Below are positions 9,425-16,431 of a stretch of 37,453 nt of DNA, piece after piece. How positions within the stretch are numbered: the stretch's first letter is position 1; the number at the start of each line of letters is the position of its first letter. The notes under the pieces were generated by a model. The model did no database searches. It was given only the letters and a program-made list of their open reading frames with translations, and was not told the origin of the DNA. Source of the stretch: a bacterium (GTDB taxonomy: Bacteria; Margulisbacteria; Marinamargulisbacteria; UBA817; JABISL01); the NCBI GenBank assembly GCA_018700055.1, contig JABISL010000036.1:1-37453 (forward strand), given 5' to 3'. Position numbers and translations under genes: made by a program.

Positions 9425-10641
9425 CAACAGTAGTTAAAAAGTTTGGCGGGAGTTCCGTAGGATCGATTGAACGAATCCAGCGAGTCGCAGATCGAGTGAT
9501 TGCGGACCGCAAGAACAATGCTCGAATTGTAGTCGTTGTTTCCGCTATGGGTGATACCACAGATGAATTGGTTAGTATGGCGGGCCAAATCTCTGAGTCC
9601 CCGGATCCCAGAGAATATGACGCATTGATTTCTACAGGTGAAAATATATCTGCGGCATTACTAAGTATGACGTTGATTTCAAAAGGGCAGCCAGCAATAT
9701 CTCTTAGTGGAATGCAGGCAGGCGTAATGACGGATGGACGTCATGTTAAGGCCAAGATACTAGACGTCAAACCTCAACGGATTGAAAAAGAGCTAGATGA
9801 AGGTAAAGTTGTTATTGTTACTGGGTTTCAAGGCATCAATACTAAAGACTTTAATATCACTACGATTGGTCGCGGTGGCTCTGATACCTCCGCTGTGGTT
9901 TTGGCTGCGGCACTGAATCAAAGTGAGTGTGAAATATATACCGATGTGGACGGCGTTTATACTACCGATCCACGCATGGAAAAAGGAGCTCGAAAATTGA
10001 CAGAAATTTCTTATGATGAGATGCTTGAACTCGCTTCATTAGGCGCGAAAGTATTGCACCCTAGAGCTGTTGAAGTGGCGAAAGAAAATGGGATTGAGCT
10101 GCATGTTCGGTCTTCATTTGAAAGTAGCGAAGGTACACGAGTAAAAGAGGCATCAAGTATGGAAGTCAATAAACCAGTAACGGGAATCGCTCTTAAAAAA
10201 GACGAAGCAAAACTATCTATCATTCATATACCGGATCAACCGGGTGTGGCAGGGAAGGTATTTTCTACTTTGGCGGATGCTGGTGTGAATGTAGATATGA
10301 TTGTTCAGAGTACAGAGCAAGATGGAAGTAACACTATTACATTCACTGTTAGTAAAGATGAGTATGCCGATGCATCAAAGGTGACCAATGAGGTTGCAAC
10401 TGCCCTCAAAGCGGCAAAAGTAGATGGAGATACAACGATTGCGAAGGTATCTATTGTGGGTGTTGGAATGATATCCAAACCAGGGATTGCCGCTAGAATG
10501 TTCAATTGTTTGGGGAAGAATGGTATCAATATTCAGTTGATTACCACATCCGAAATCAAAGTGTCTTGTGCTATTGATGAATCCCAAGGCGAGCTAGCAG
10601 TACAAGTTCTCCATGCGGAGTTTGAGCTCGACCGCGAGTAG
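9421..10641 (+). CDS. lysC: Aspartate kinase with two ACT domains
   Basis: 406 aa, typical of single-function aspartokinases. The N-terminal kinase domain opens with KFGGSSVGS (residues 7-15). It also has STGENISAALLSM, TTIGRGGSDTSAVVLAAAL and TDVDGVYTTDPR, the ATP and aspartate binding signatures. Two C-terminal ACT domains (about 265-400) are the usual site of feedback inhibition by lysine and/or threonine. The enzyme phosphorylates L-aspartate in the first step toward lysine, methionine and threonine. The start is the ATG that overlaps the acylphosphatase stop, and the protein begins at the canonical position. A TACCAT box ends 6 bases before the ATG, with TTGCCT 18 bases further up, so a secondary promoter is possible. 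The next gene begins 3 bases after the stop. Confidence 0.96.
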   Translation: MTTVVKKFGGSSVGSIERIQRVADRVIADRKNNARIVVVVSAMGDTTDELVSMAGQISESPDPREYDALISTGENISAALLSMTLISKGQPAISLSGMQAGVMTDGRHVKAKILDVKPQRIEKELDEGKVVIVTGFQGINTKDFNITTIGRGGSDTSAVVLAAALNQSECEIYTDVDGVYTTDPRMEKGARKLTEISYDEMLELASLGAKVLHPRAVEVAKENGIELHVRSSFESSEGTRVKEASSMEVNKPVTGIALKKDEAKLSIIHIPDQPGVAGKVFSTLADAGVNVDMIVQSTEQDGSNTITFTVSKDEYADASKVTNEVATALKAAKVDGDTTIAKVSIVGVGMISKPGIAARMFNCLGKNGINIQLITTSEIKVSCAIDESQGELAVQVLHAEFELDRE

Positions 10642-10644
10642 ATT

Positions 10645-11277
10645 GTGTCTCTTGAGTTAATCCTTTTTTGTCTGGGTGTAATGGGGGCTTCTGCACTTCC
10701 TTATGAACGAATTGTTCCTTGGATATTTGGAAGAGTACGTTTTATTGATGCTAAATTAGACAAGCCTGTAGGAACCGTTCATACACCCAAGTTACCTTAT
10801 TGGCTTTTGATGGGGCAGGCGCTTAACTTTGCTAAGGGGTATCTTCCTTTGTGGTTAGCGGATGAGATTTTTTTTAGTGATAATCTGACCCTTTTCTTAG
10901 TGGCCGTGATTTTGGTGACACACCTTTGGGGTTGGTGGGGGGATGACAAGAATCCTTATAGTGTAGGTATGGTGATATGGGGCATATATAGTTATCTGTT
11001 TACCCCCCTTATCTTTTTGTATCCAGTACTGGTTCTATTGTCCGCCGTGGTTTTAAACTCCGTTTATGCAGGATTTATAGGAAGCATACTAGTGGTGTTC
11101 TATATTTTTTATTCATCGGTATCGGATTTGGTCTATTTACCTATAAACGCGATTATTTTGGGAATCACTATTATTCGATTCTATTGGGAACTTCAGGATT
11201 ACGTAAAAGGAAATCGTCGCCCATTATTGATGAGTTTTCGACAGAGAATCAAGCCAGAAGACAACCCGTTCAACTAA
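10645..11277 (+). CDS. PlsY-like integral membrane protein with degenerate acyltransferase motifs
   Basis: 210 aa with about five to six membrane helices and a GTG start 3 bases after the lysC stop. Overall architecture, length and local matches resemble the glycerol-3-phosphate acyltransferase PlsY: NFAKGYLPLWLADEIF aligns with the family's DxxKGxxPxxLA segment, and VTHLWGWW aligns with its GHxxPxxLGF segment. The PlsY SGNxGATN and GGKGVAT motifs are not recognisable, however (GDDKNPYSVG stands where GGKGVAT is expected). It may be an inactive or re-purposed relative. The gene ends 2 bases before the convergent DUF3108 stop codon. Confidence 0.6.
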   Translation: MSLELILFCLGVMGASALPYERIVPWIFGRVRFIDAKLDKPVGTVHTPKLPYWLLMGQALNFAKGYLPLWLADEIFFSDNLTLFLVAVILVTHLWGWWGDDKNPYSVGMVIWGIYSYLFTPLIFLYPVLVLLSAVVLNSVYAGFIGSILVVFYIFYSSVSDLVYLPINAIILGITIIRFYWELQDYVKGNRRPLLMSFRQRIKPEDNPFN

Positions 11278-11279
11278 GG

Positions 11280-11996
11280 TTAATAGAGCCTTTGAACGGT
11301 TTCTTTTTTTAATGTATAGATTCGATTTTGTTGGGTGTACCGAATAGGAATATGGGGTTTGGATGCTGTGAACCAAAAGGTCATTTCAGGGATGATGAGT
11401 CCGATTAATCCTCGAAACCCCAGTTGAACTTGATAGCAGGAGACCGTTTTGTCCTTAAGGTTAAGGGGGCGAATACCAATCACATCGGCATATATTTTAT
11501 AGAATTTGGAGACAGGTACCAATAATTTAAACTCGTGACTGTCTCCACCTCGAAAGTCCATATCTCTGAAATGATATAAAAGTCCTTGTAAGGAGAATGC
11601 TTTGTCAGGAAAAGTAACGGGCTTTTTTATTTCAGTGTTATCAGAATGGTCGAGATAATAAGCATCGTAGGCCTTGGTGGTAGAAGTGATCTTCCATGTG
11701 TAATTGCTGTTTTCGTGCTGGTTTTTGGAGTCTTGTTCAATACTAAATAATGAGTGATCAGTATTGAGAATACATATGTTTTTCTCTTGGACGCCTGGCC
11801 CATCGATTGTGCTGATAATTTTGATATTAGCGTCTTTTTTTTGAGAAGTAGGAAGGGTTTTGTAAATAATCGTATAGAGGTGCCGTCCTTTTTCTTGGAC
11901 GTCATAAACAAGTGTTCTTGTATCCGCTGCGACACCGCTTATGGATAGTAAGACACCGAGCATCCCCCCCCAAAGAATTTTCCTTAAACCTTTCAT
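11280..11996 (-). CDS. Periplasmic DUF3108-family protein
   Basis: 238 aa from the ATG at 11996. I prefer this to a TTG at 12029 because it starts a clean signal peptide (MKGLRKILWGGMLGVLLSIS, then GVAA before the likely cleavage site ahead of DT). The mature part is beta-rich and resembles DUF3108 proteins: TLVYDVQEKGRHLYTI near its start, RDMDFRGGDSHEF in the middle, and a C-terminal beta segment with TFWFTASKPHIPIRY. DUF3108 proteins are lipocalin-like periplasmic proteins of unknown role. The gene follows an M23 endopeptidase on the same strand with a 72-base gap. Its signal-peptide codons contain a run of eight C on the plus strand (11964-11971). Confidence 0.75.
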   Translation of the reverse strand: MKGLRKILWGGMLGVLLSISGVAADTRTLVYDVQEKGRHLYTIIYKTLPTSQKKDANIKIISTIDGPGVQEKNICILNTDHSLFSIEQDSKNQHENSNYTWKITSTTKAYDAYYLDHSDNTEIKKPVTFPDKAFSLQGLLYHFRDMDFRGGDSHEFKLLVPVSKFYKIYADVIGIRPLNLKDKTVSCYQVQLGFRGLIGLIIPEMTFWFTASKPHIPIRYTQQNRIYTLKKETVQRLY

Positions 11997-12068
11997 GGAT
12001 TCACTCTCTTTAGCCAGTCGGTCTGGCAATAGTTATGAGATATGCCTTAGTATTCCCAGAATTCGAGC

Positions 12069-12983
12069 TTAGTAATCATATAGGTTTCGGTTGGTTAACC
12101 AAACTCTAGGATTTACTCGAATTCTACCTACTGTGAGACCCCAATGAACATGTGGTCCTGTGGCTACTCCTGTGCTTCCCACATGGCCAACAATTTGGCC
12201 TTTTCTGACCCTATCACCAACTTTGACAACTGCTTTTTCTAAATGGTTATAGATCGTGGTTATGCCAAACCCATGATCAATCACCAAGGTATTTCCATGG
12301 ACCTTGAAGGAGTCGACTAAGGTTACCTTTCCTGAGTTGGCGGCTTTTATTGGAGTGCCCTTTGGGGCAGCAATATCAATCCCGGAATGAGACCATGCCG
12401 GGCGATTGTTATATATCCGCATGCCACCATACGGGGACGAAAGGCGGCCTTTTACGGGGAGGATAAATGGGTAGTTAAATAACTTTTTTCGAATGAGTGG
12501 CGTAATGGCCTTCTTTAAGGTGGCATTTTCGTTTCCAAGTGTGCTGTAGTCACGTTGAATGGATTTCTTTTTTTTGCTGAGTGTGATGTGTTCTTTTTTG
12601 AACCTACCGTCTTTGACCCAGAGCTTAAATTGAGTCTTATATCGTGTCTTATCCAAATACTTTAGAGAAAAATCTAGGAGATATCGACGGGGTTTTAATT
12701 TGCGGGATATTCCCACATAGCCAATGTAACGATGACTATAATTTAGACGGCTTGTTTTGTTCGGGTTGCGAAAGACGCTGAATGTATGACCATTTAGTTT
12801 AATAGTTCCCTGATCCAGTGCTTTTCTGGTTAGGATCTCTACTTTTATAGTATCGCCTTGATTAACCTTGTGGGAAGAAAGAGCAATTCTTACGCCTGAT
12901 TCTGCATGTAGTGTGCTACATATGATGACAAGCCCTAAGATGGCCCCCAGGCGTATTCGATTTATAAATAATGGAGTGTGCAT
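12069..12983 (-). CDS. M23-family (LytM) zinc metallopeptidase, secreted
   Basis: 304 aa with an N-terminal signal peptide (residues 1-27, LGAILGLVIICSTLHA). A beta-rich N-terminal domain (about 30-130) is followed by a short charged linker and a C-terminal LytM domain (about 180-300). The full zinc/catalytic set is present: H199-SGI-D203, H247 and H278-V-H280 in TGPHVHWGLTV, so it should be catalytically active. It would cleave peptide cross-links of peptidoglycan in the periplasm. The N-terminal domain resembles those of membrane-anchored LytM proteins only in layout. A TAAAAT box ends 7 bases before the ATG. DUF3108 follows on the same strand. Confidence 0.93.
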   Translation of the reverse strand: MHTPLFINRIRLGAILGLVIICSTLHAESGVRIALSSHKVNQGDTIKVEILTRKALDQGTIKLNGHTFSVFRNPNKTSRLNYSHRYIGYVGISRKLKPRRYLLDFSLKYLDKTRYKTQFKLWVKDGRFKKEHITLSKKKKSIQRDYSTLGNENATLKKAITPLIRKKLFNYPFILPVKGRLSSPYGGMRIYNNRPAWSHSGIDIAAPKGTPIKAANSGKVTLVDSFKVHGNTLVIDHGFGITTIYNHLEKAVVKVGDRVRKGQIVGHVGSTGVATGPHVHWGLTVGRIRVNPRVWLTNRNLYDY

Positions 12984-12990
12984 CTCCTAT

Positions 12991-12996
12991 ATTTTA
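12991..12996 (-). promoter_or_regulatory. -10 box for the M23 peptidase (leaderless arrangement)
   Basis: TAAAAT on the minus strand ends 7 bases before the ATG at 12983. An AGGAG touches the ATG directly, too close to act as a ribosome binding site for it. Confidence 0.45.
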
Positions 12997-13070
12997 GCAT
13001 GCGAAAGACGACAAAGTTATAATAGTCTTGTATGAAATGCTGTCCATGAGCCTGTGTCCAAACGTAATGC

Positions 13071-14258
13071 TTAAAAGGAGAAAAATAGATCTAATAAGGT
13101 GTTTTGGGGTGCAGTCGAGTCAGTAGGCGCGCTATTACTGTGAATTAAGGCTAGAGCCTCTTGTTCTCTGGAAGAAATAATGGCGGTTTTACAAATTAAG
13201 TAAAACCCTTCGATGATAATTTGCTTTCGTTGATCTTGGGTCATGTTCGAAAATGGTATCTCCATAGAGGGTGATGGAGGTGTTGAGTTAGGTGTATTGT
13301 CACGTTTCCATTGATATAAATGGTCGAGTGAATTCTGTTTGCTGACCCCTTTCATTATTTCCAAGATGCTGCTTAATTCTTCTGATTCTTCCGTATGTCC
13401 AGTTTGTTTGAGTCCAATTATTAATTGATTAAGTTGTGGGAGGCTTAGGTGTCGGTTCGGTGATCTTAATTGGTCTTGGGTTTTGTTATGTTCTGCCAGT
13501 ACTTCTGGGTATTTAGTAATCAAAAGAATCTTGGATCGAATGAGGCCTCGTTCATTACTATCGTCTGAATGGCTCAGTTGAGATAGCAGTATACGAACAA
13601 GTTGTACGTATGTATCAGTTGCGTTTGCGCGAGGATCGGGTCCTAAAGAATGTATCCTTTCCGTTATTTGGCGTTCTTTTTCCGATATGCTTATACGTGT
13701 AGCGATGACACTTGAATCTGCGGTTGAGATGGGGGGCTGGGGGCTTGGAGGTACTGGGAGAGGGCAAGACGGTTCTTCTTCCGGATAGGCAAAGAGTATT
13801 TTTAGGGTTCCAGTCGCAAAGGGCATATCAGAGGTTGTACGAGGTTTTTTGTTGGATCTGGTGAAATACGAGGTCTGTGTAGGTGGTGATAGTGGTGGTT
13901 GAAACGCTTCGATAACAAGTTCAACTACGGAGTGATCAGCGACAATTGAGGAATTGTTTTGAGTGTCCCTAGATTGATTTCCATCTACTTTGGCCGTCCC
14001 GCCAAAGGGGGTTAATCCGGTGTTTGCTTCAAGTGTTAATTGAGCGCCTGCTTGAGATGAATTGTGTCTGTCAGTGTGTTTTTCTACAGATCCGACTCCC
14101 GTAGACGTTTCGCAATGGAGGTTTACGTGATGTAAATGGGTTGCTTCTAGGTTGAATCCTTGAAATGTAGCTTTTGGGGGGAGGTCAATGGGGATACGTT
14201 TAGTTCCTTGTACATAGTTGAACGCCAATGGATATGAGATAGTATGGAGTGTGGTCAT
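13071..14258 (-). CDS. Hypothetical protein with proline-rich hinge, 395 aa
   Basis: No family recognised. There is no signal peptide or membrane helix. The N-terminal part (residues 1-160) looks beta-rich, with Thr/Ser/Asn/Gln-rich stretches and alternating hydrophobics (SVVELVIEAF, GTLKILFAYP). A proline-rich hinge follows (161-177, PLPVPPSPQPP), then an alpha-helical C-terminal half containing several Leu-rich helices (YVQLVRILLSQL, LPQLNQLIIGL) and ending in LLDLFFSF. AAGGAG lies 6 bases before the ATG, supporting the start. It is divergent from mnmD across a 264-base AT-rich gap and stands 87 bases upstream of the M23 gene, which has its own promoter. Function unknown. Confidence 0.75.
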   Translation of the reverse strand: MTTLHTISYPLAFNYVQGTKRIPIDLPPKATFQGFNLEATHLHHVNLHCETSTGVGSVEKHTDRHNSSQAGAQLTLEANTGLTPFGGTAKVDGNQSRDTQNNSSIVADHSVVELVIEAFQPPLSPPTQTSYFTRSNKKPRTTSDMPFATGTLKILFAYPEEEPSCPLPVPPSPQPPISTADSSVIATRISISEKERQITERIHSLGPDPRANATDTYVQLVRILLSQLSHSDDSNERGLIRSKILLITKYPEVLAEHNKTQDQLRSPNRHLSLPQLNQLIIGLKQTGHTEESEELSSILEIMKGVSKQNSLDHLYQWKRDNTPNSTPPSPSMEIPFSNMTQDQRKQIIIEGFYLICKTAIISSREQEALALIHSNSAPTDSTAPQNTLLDLFFSF

Positions 14259-14510
14259 CTAAATCTCCTTCTTACTTAAAAAAATGGGGATAATTTTTTT
14301 GTAAAACAGATTGTTCAGTCGTAATATTACTTCGGCTGTATAGCCCTCATATCCACTTTTTTGGGATTGAATGAATTTATAATATTTCGACGGCAATAAA
14401 AAATATTAGCTTATTGTTATATGTTACGTCAAGTAATAAGAATATAAGTCTGAATTTTCCGTCGTAATTGGAGTATTATTCTGAGGTGCGATTCGTATCT
14501 ATGTTTGAGC
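14259..14510. other. AT-rich divergent intergenic region with short inverted repeats
   Basis: Between the unknown gene and mnmD. I see a small hairpin (CAGTCG and CGGCTG, about 14312-14334), inverted CGACGG/CCGTCG arms about 75 bases apart (near 14385 and 14459), and CAATAA/TTATTG between them. No gene is supported. A role as operator or structured leader is possible but unproven. Confidence 0.35.
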
Positions 14511-14516
14511 TATAAT
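14511..14516 (+). promoter_or_regulatory. -10 box for mnmD (leaderless arrangement)
   Basis: A perfect TATAAT ends 6 bases before the in-frame ATG at 14523. It excludes the longer TTG start at 14505, which lies upstream of the box. Confidence 0.55.
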
Positions 14517-14522
14517 TTATGC

Positions 14523-15218
14523 ATGCTGATGATCATGCCAACTGACGACCAATCGAAGACGCTGTTTTCTGCTAAATACAATCAGCACTATCACTCCATT
14601 AAAGGGGCTATGACGGAGTCAAAGTATGTCTTTATTGAATCGGGCTTACATTGGGTGAGACAGATTCTAATGGATCACAAAAAGGACGGGACAGTTATCG
14701 AGCAGATTAATTGCCTTGAAGTGGGGTTTGGAACAGGGCTAAATGCATTGCTTTCTATGCTTGATCAAGGCATAACCAATACGTTGTCGATCCACTATAC
14801 CGCAATTGAGCCGAGTCCTGTTTCTCAGTCCATCTGGGAGCAACTCAATTATCCCAACCTCGAGCTATTTAGTAGGCTCCACCAATCTCCTTGGGGGCAA
14901 TCGGTTTCGATCCTCCCCACATTTACACTATATAAGGTTGAACGTGTACTTAGTGATTTTCTTGAGCGAGAGTCTGCTACAACAGATCCTATACACCTCA
15001 TTTATTTTGACGCATTCTCCCCAGAGGCGCTGCCCGAATTATGGTCTGAATCGATATTTGCCCAACTTTATAGTCTCATGGCTCCTGGTGGCATTCTCGT
15101 TACCTACTGCGCCAAAGGGGTTGTTAAAACAGCCCTTCGATCCGCCGGCTTTCAAGTCCAACGCCTTCCTGGCCCACCTGGTAAACATCATATGCTTCGG
15201 GCTGTAAAAGCTAGCTGA
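14523..15218 (+). CDS. mnmD: tRNA 5-aminomethyl-2-thiouridine methyltransferase, MnmD-like
   Basis: 231 aa from the ATG placed 6 bases after a TATAAT box; further in-frame ATGs occur at 14529 and 14535. It is a class I SAM methyltransferase of the DUF752/MnmC2 type. Motif I is LEVGFGTGLNALL (residues 65-77), followed by IEPSP for the ribose contact. The family signature is IYFDAFSPEALPELWSESIF, with a C-terminal RSAGFQVQRLPGPPGKHHML. These enzymes add the final methyl group of mnm5s2U34 in tRNA wobble positions. The FAD oxidase half of fused MnmC is absent, as in stand-alone MnmD proteins. The stop codon abuts the first, decayed copy of the repeated RNA hairpin. Confidence 0.87.
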   Translation: MLMIMPTDDQSKTLFSAKYNQHYHSIKGAMTESKYVFIESGLHWVRQILMDHKKDGTVIEQINCLEVGFGTGLNALLSMLDQGITNTLSIHYTAIEPSPVSQSIWEQLNYPNLELFSRLHQSPWGQSVSILPTFTLYKVERVLSDFLERESATTDPIHLIYFDAFSPEALPELWSESIFAQLYSLMAPGGILVTYCAKGVVKTALRSAGFQVQRLPGPPGKHHMLRAVKAS

Positions 15219-15271
15219 AGATGCCCCTTTGTATTTCTCAGGGTGAATTTAGTTTCAGATCACAAGATTAG
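15219..15271 (+). repeat. Decayed copy 0 of the repeated hairpin element
   Basis: This begins at the mnmD stop. It shares 14 identical bases (CCTTTGTATTTCTC, 15226-15239) with copy A, and the following linker CAGATCACAAGATTAG (15256-15271). Its left arm lies in the end of mnmD, most of the stem is lost and no second domain follows. I read it as a remnant. Confidence 0.6.
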
Positions 15272-15289
15272 TTAAAACGGATTTCTTAT

Positions 15290-15570
15290 TTGTTTTGCTG
15301 AGATGGGCATAAATTTAAATGAAGATATACCTTTGTATTTCTCGTTTGAAATTTAGGGTCAGGTCACAACATTAATAGAAGCGCCTGCGGCTGAGTGCCG
15401 GTCGGATTTATTCCGGCCAAACGTGATTCATCTCAGCCCTTAAAGGCTGATGTGAATCTTATTAAATAATATTGGGGAGCGGGCCGCAATGGGGTCCTAC
15501 ATCAATGAGTGGGGGAACTCTCCGTAGGTATCGCGACCCGCTTCAAGGGGAAAAGGCACTAGGCCTTCTA
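15290..15570 (+). ncRNA. Structured RNA element, copy A (two domains plus insertion)
   Basis: Domain 1 (15310-15355) is a long hairpin. TAAATTT plus AAATG pairs with CGTTT plus AAATTTA, with a bulged A, an AGA/TCT helix, a T-T mismatch and ATAC-CTTT-GTAT at the tip. A conserved linker CAGGTCACAACATTAA (15360-15375) follows. An insertion absent from copy B (about 15378-15465) holds two hairpins (GCCGG/CCGGC at 15397-15417, and GATTCA..TCAGCC/GGCTGA..TGAATC at 15425-15458). Domain 2 has AGCGGG (15478-15483) pairing with CCCGCT (15537-15542), an inner CCTAC/GTAGG helix and a tip hairpin GAGT-GGGGGA-ACTC. It is followed by AGGGG and a hairpin AAGGC/GCCTT. Strand is assumed from the downstream operon. 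Not a class I recognise. A 74-codon reading frame here (15472-15696) is not supported. Confidence 0.6.
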
Positions 15571-15860
15571 AATACTTTACGTGTTTTGGTGACTCTCGAT
15601 TTCATTTATTTTATATCGAAAGAATGTGGTGTATTTTGCAGGCACGAAATGGCCCATTTTCTAGTATTTTTAAACCGTTTGGGGGCTTCGCAATAATGCA
15701 GTAGTACCCCTATATAAATTAAATACAACATTAGTATCGTTTAATTTGATAAAATAAAGGCTAGTGTAAATAGAGTATAGTTTTGGTCGCGCCTGAGGCG
15801 AGAGGACTAAAATATACTTCGAATGAAAATTAAAAGTTATTTAAAGATTAGGTATCTTTT
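15571..15860. other. AT-rich non-coding spacer between RNA copies, with one long hairpin
   Basis: No gene is supported. The clear structure is an imperfect hairpin at 15773-15820: GTATA and TTTTGGTC pair with GACTAAAA and TATAC, with CGCC-TGA-GGCG at the tip. It lacks a following T-run, so it is not a classical terminator. The rest is AT-rich without visible motifs. Confidence 0.5.
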
Positions 15861-16063
15861 TTATTTTGATGAGATTAGGGCTAAATTTTTAATGTAGATA
15901 TACGCTGCTGTATTTCTCATTAAAAAGTTAGGCATAGATTACAAAATTAAAAGATATATGGGAGCGGGGTTTGTCTAAGGGATCATAGAGTGGGGGGACT
16001 CTCCTCCGAAGACTTACCCCGCTATAGGGGATGAGACTTGGGGAAGTCTCACCTACTTATCGG
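15861..16063 (+). ncRNA. Structured RNA element, copy B (two domains)
   Basis: Domain 1 (15879-15932): CTAA and TTTTTAATG pair with CATTAAAAA and TTAG, with a bulged T, AGA/TCT, a T-T mismatch and ATAC-GCTGCT-GTAT. The core bases match copy A while the outer stem differs yet still pairs. Linker CATAGATTACAAAATTAA is at 15933-15950. Domain 2: AGCGGGGT (15963-15970) pairs with ACCCCGCT (16016-16023), GTCT with AGAC, GGG with CTCC, and the tip is AGAGT-GGGGGG-ACTCT. It is followed by TAGG/CCTA (16025-16055) closing a perfect 7-pair hairpin GAGACTT-GGGG-AAGTCTC. It ends 53 bases before the first gene of the fatty-acid operon. Confidence 0.62.
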
Positions 16064-16116
16064 ATTTAAAGTGCAGTGAATTTCAAAAAAAAAGTATCGA
16101 ATTATGGTGGTGTATT

Positions 16117-16431
16117 ATGACAAATGAGTTAAATTCAGTAGAAAGATTAGTTATAGAAGAGGTGGATCCTAAGAGTATTGGACGCGTGGCATCTGTTGTT
16201 ACCTTTCTTTTAACTTGCTTTTGGGTAGTGCCCATGGTCTTTGTGATTCCGTATCTATCTAAGACGCCGCCTAAGGGAACTGCTTTTTTGCAAGGGGTCA
16301 CGATCCTACTTGTTTATCCACTATTGGCATTTATATCGGGGCAGATTATTGGTGTTGTTACCAATTGGGCCATTCGAAAAGTAGGGGGCATTGAGATTAA
16401 TGTTCGGCGAATTTCAAATGAAGAAGGTTAG
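16117..16431 (+). CDS. Small two-helix membrane protein, unknown function
   Basis: 104 aa with a soluble N-terminus (about 25 residues), two hydrophobic helices (about 27-47 and 57-85) and a short tail with WAIRKVGGIEINV. The tail matches a pattern common in small uncharacterised membrane proteins (N..AKWVGGIEIEL). No known activity. GGTGG lies about 5 bases before the ATG. It is the first gene of the beta-oxidation operon; the acyl-CoA synthetase ATG follows its stop codon immediately. A role near fatty-acid uptake or the synthetase is inferred only from position. Confidence 0.75.
   Translation: MTNELNSVERLVIEEVDPKSIGRVASVVTFLLTCFWVVPMVFVIPYLSKTPPKGTAFLQGVTILLVYPLLAFISGQIIGVVTNWAIRKVGGIEINVRRISNEEG

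Noticed and set aside
15472-15696. 74-codon open reading frame
   Set aside because: It lies on the repeated structured RNA domain of copy A, has no homologue-like motif or ribosome binding site, and the equivalent place in copy B is not open in the same way.
15219-16116. Known RNA classes (6S, tmRNA, SRP RNA, RNase P RNA, T-box, TPP, SAM-I, cobalamin, glycine, ydaO, manganese riboswitches)
   Set aside because: I compared remembered consensus motifs with both copies and found none of the diagnostic conserved sequences. A covariance search would be needed to be certain.
15219-16116. CRISPR array or insertion-sequence remnant
   Set aside because: Repeat units are few, long, unevenly spaced and structured; there are no short identical repeats with unique spacers, no transposase and no target-site duplications that I can see.
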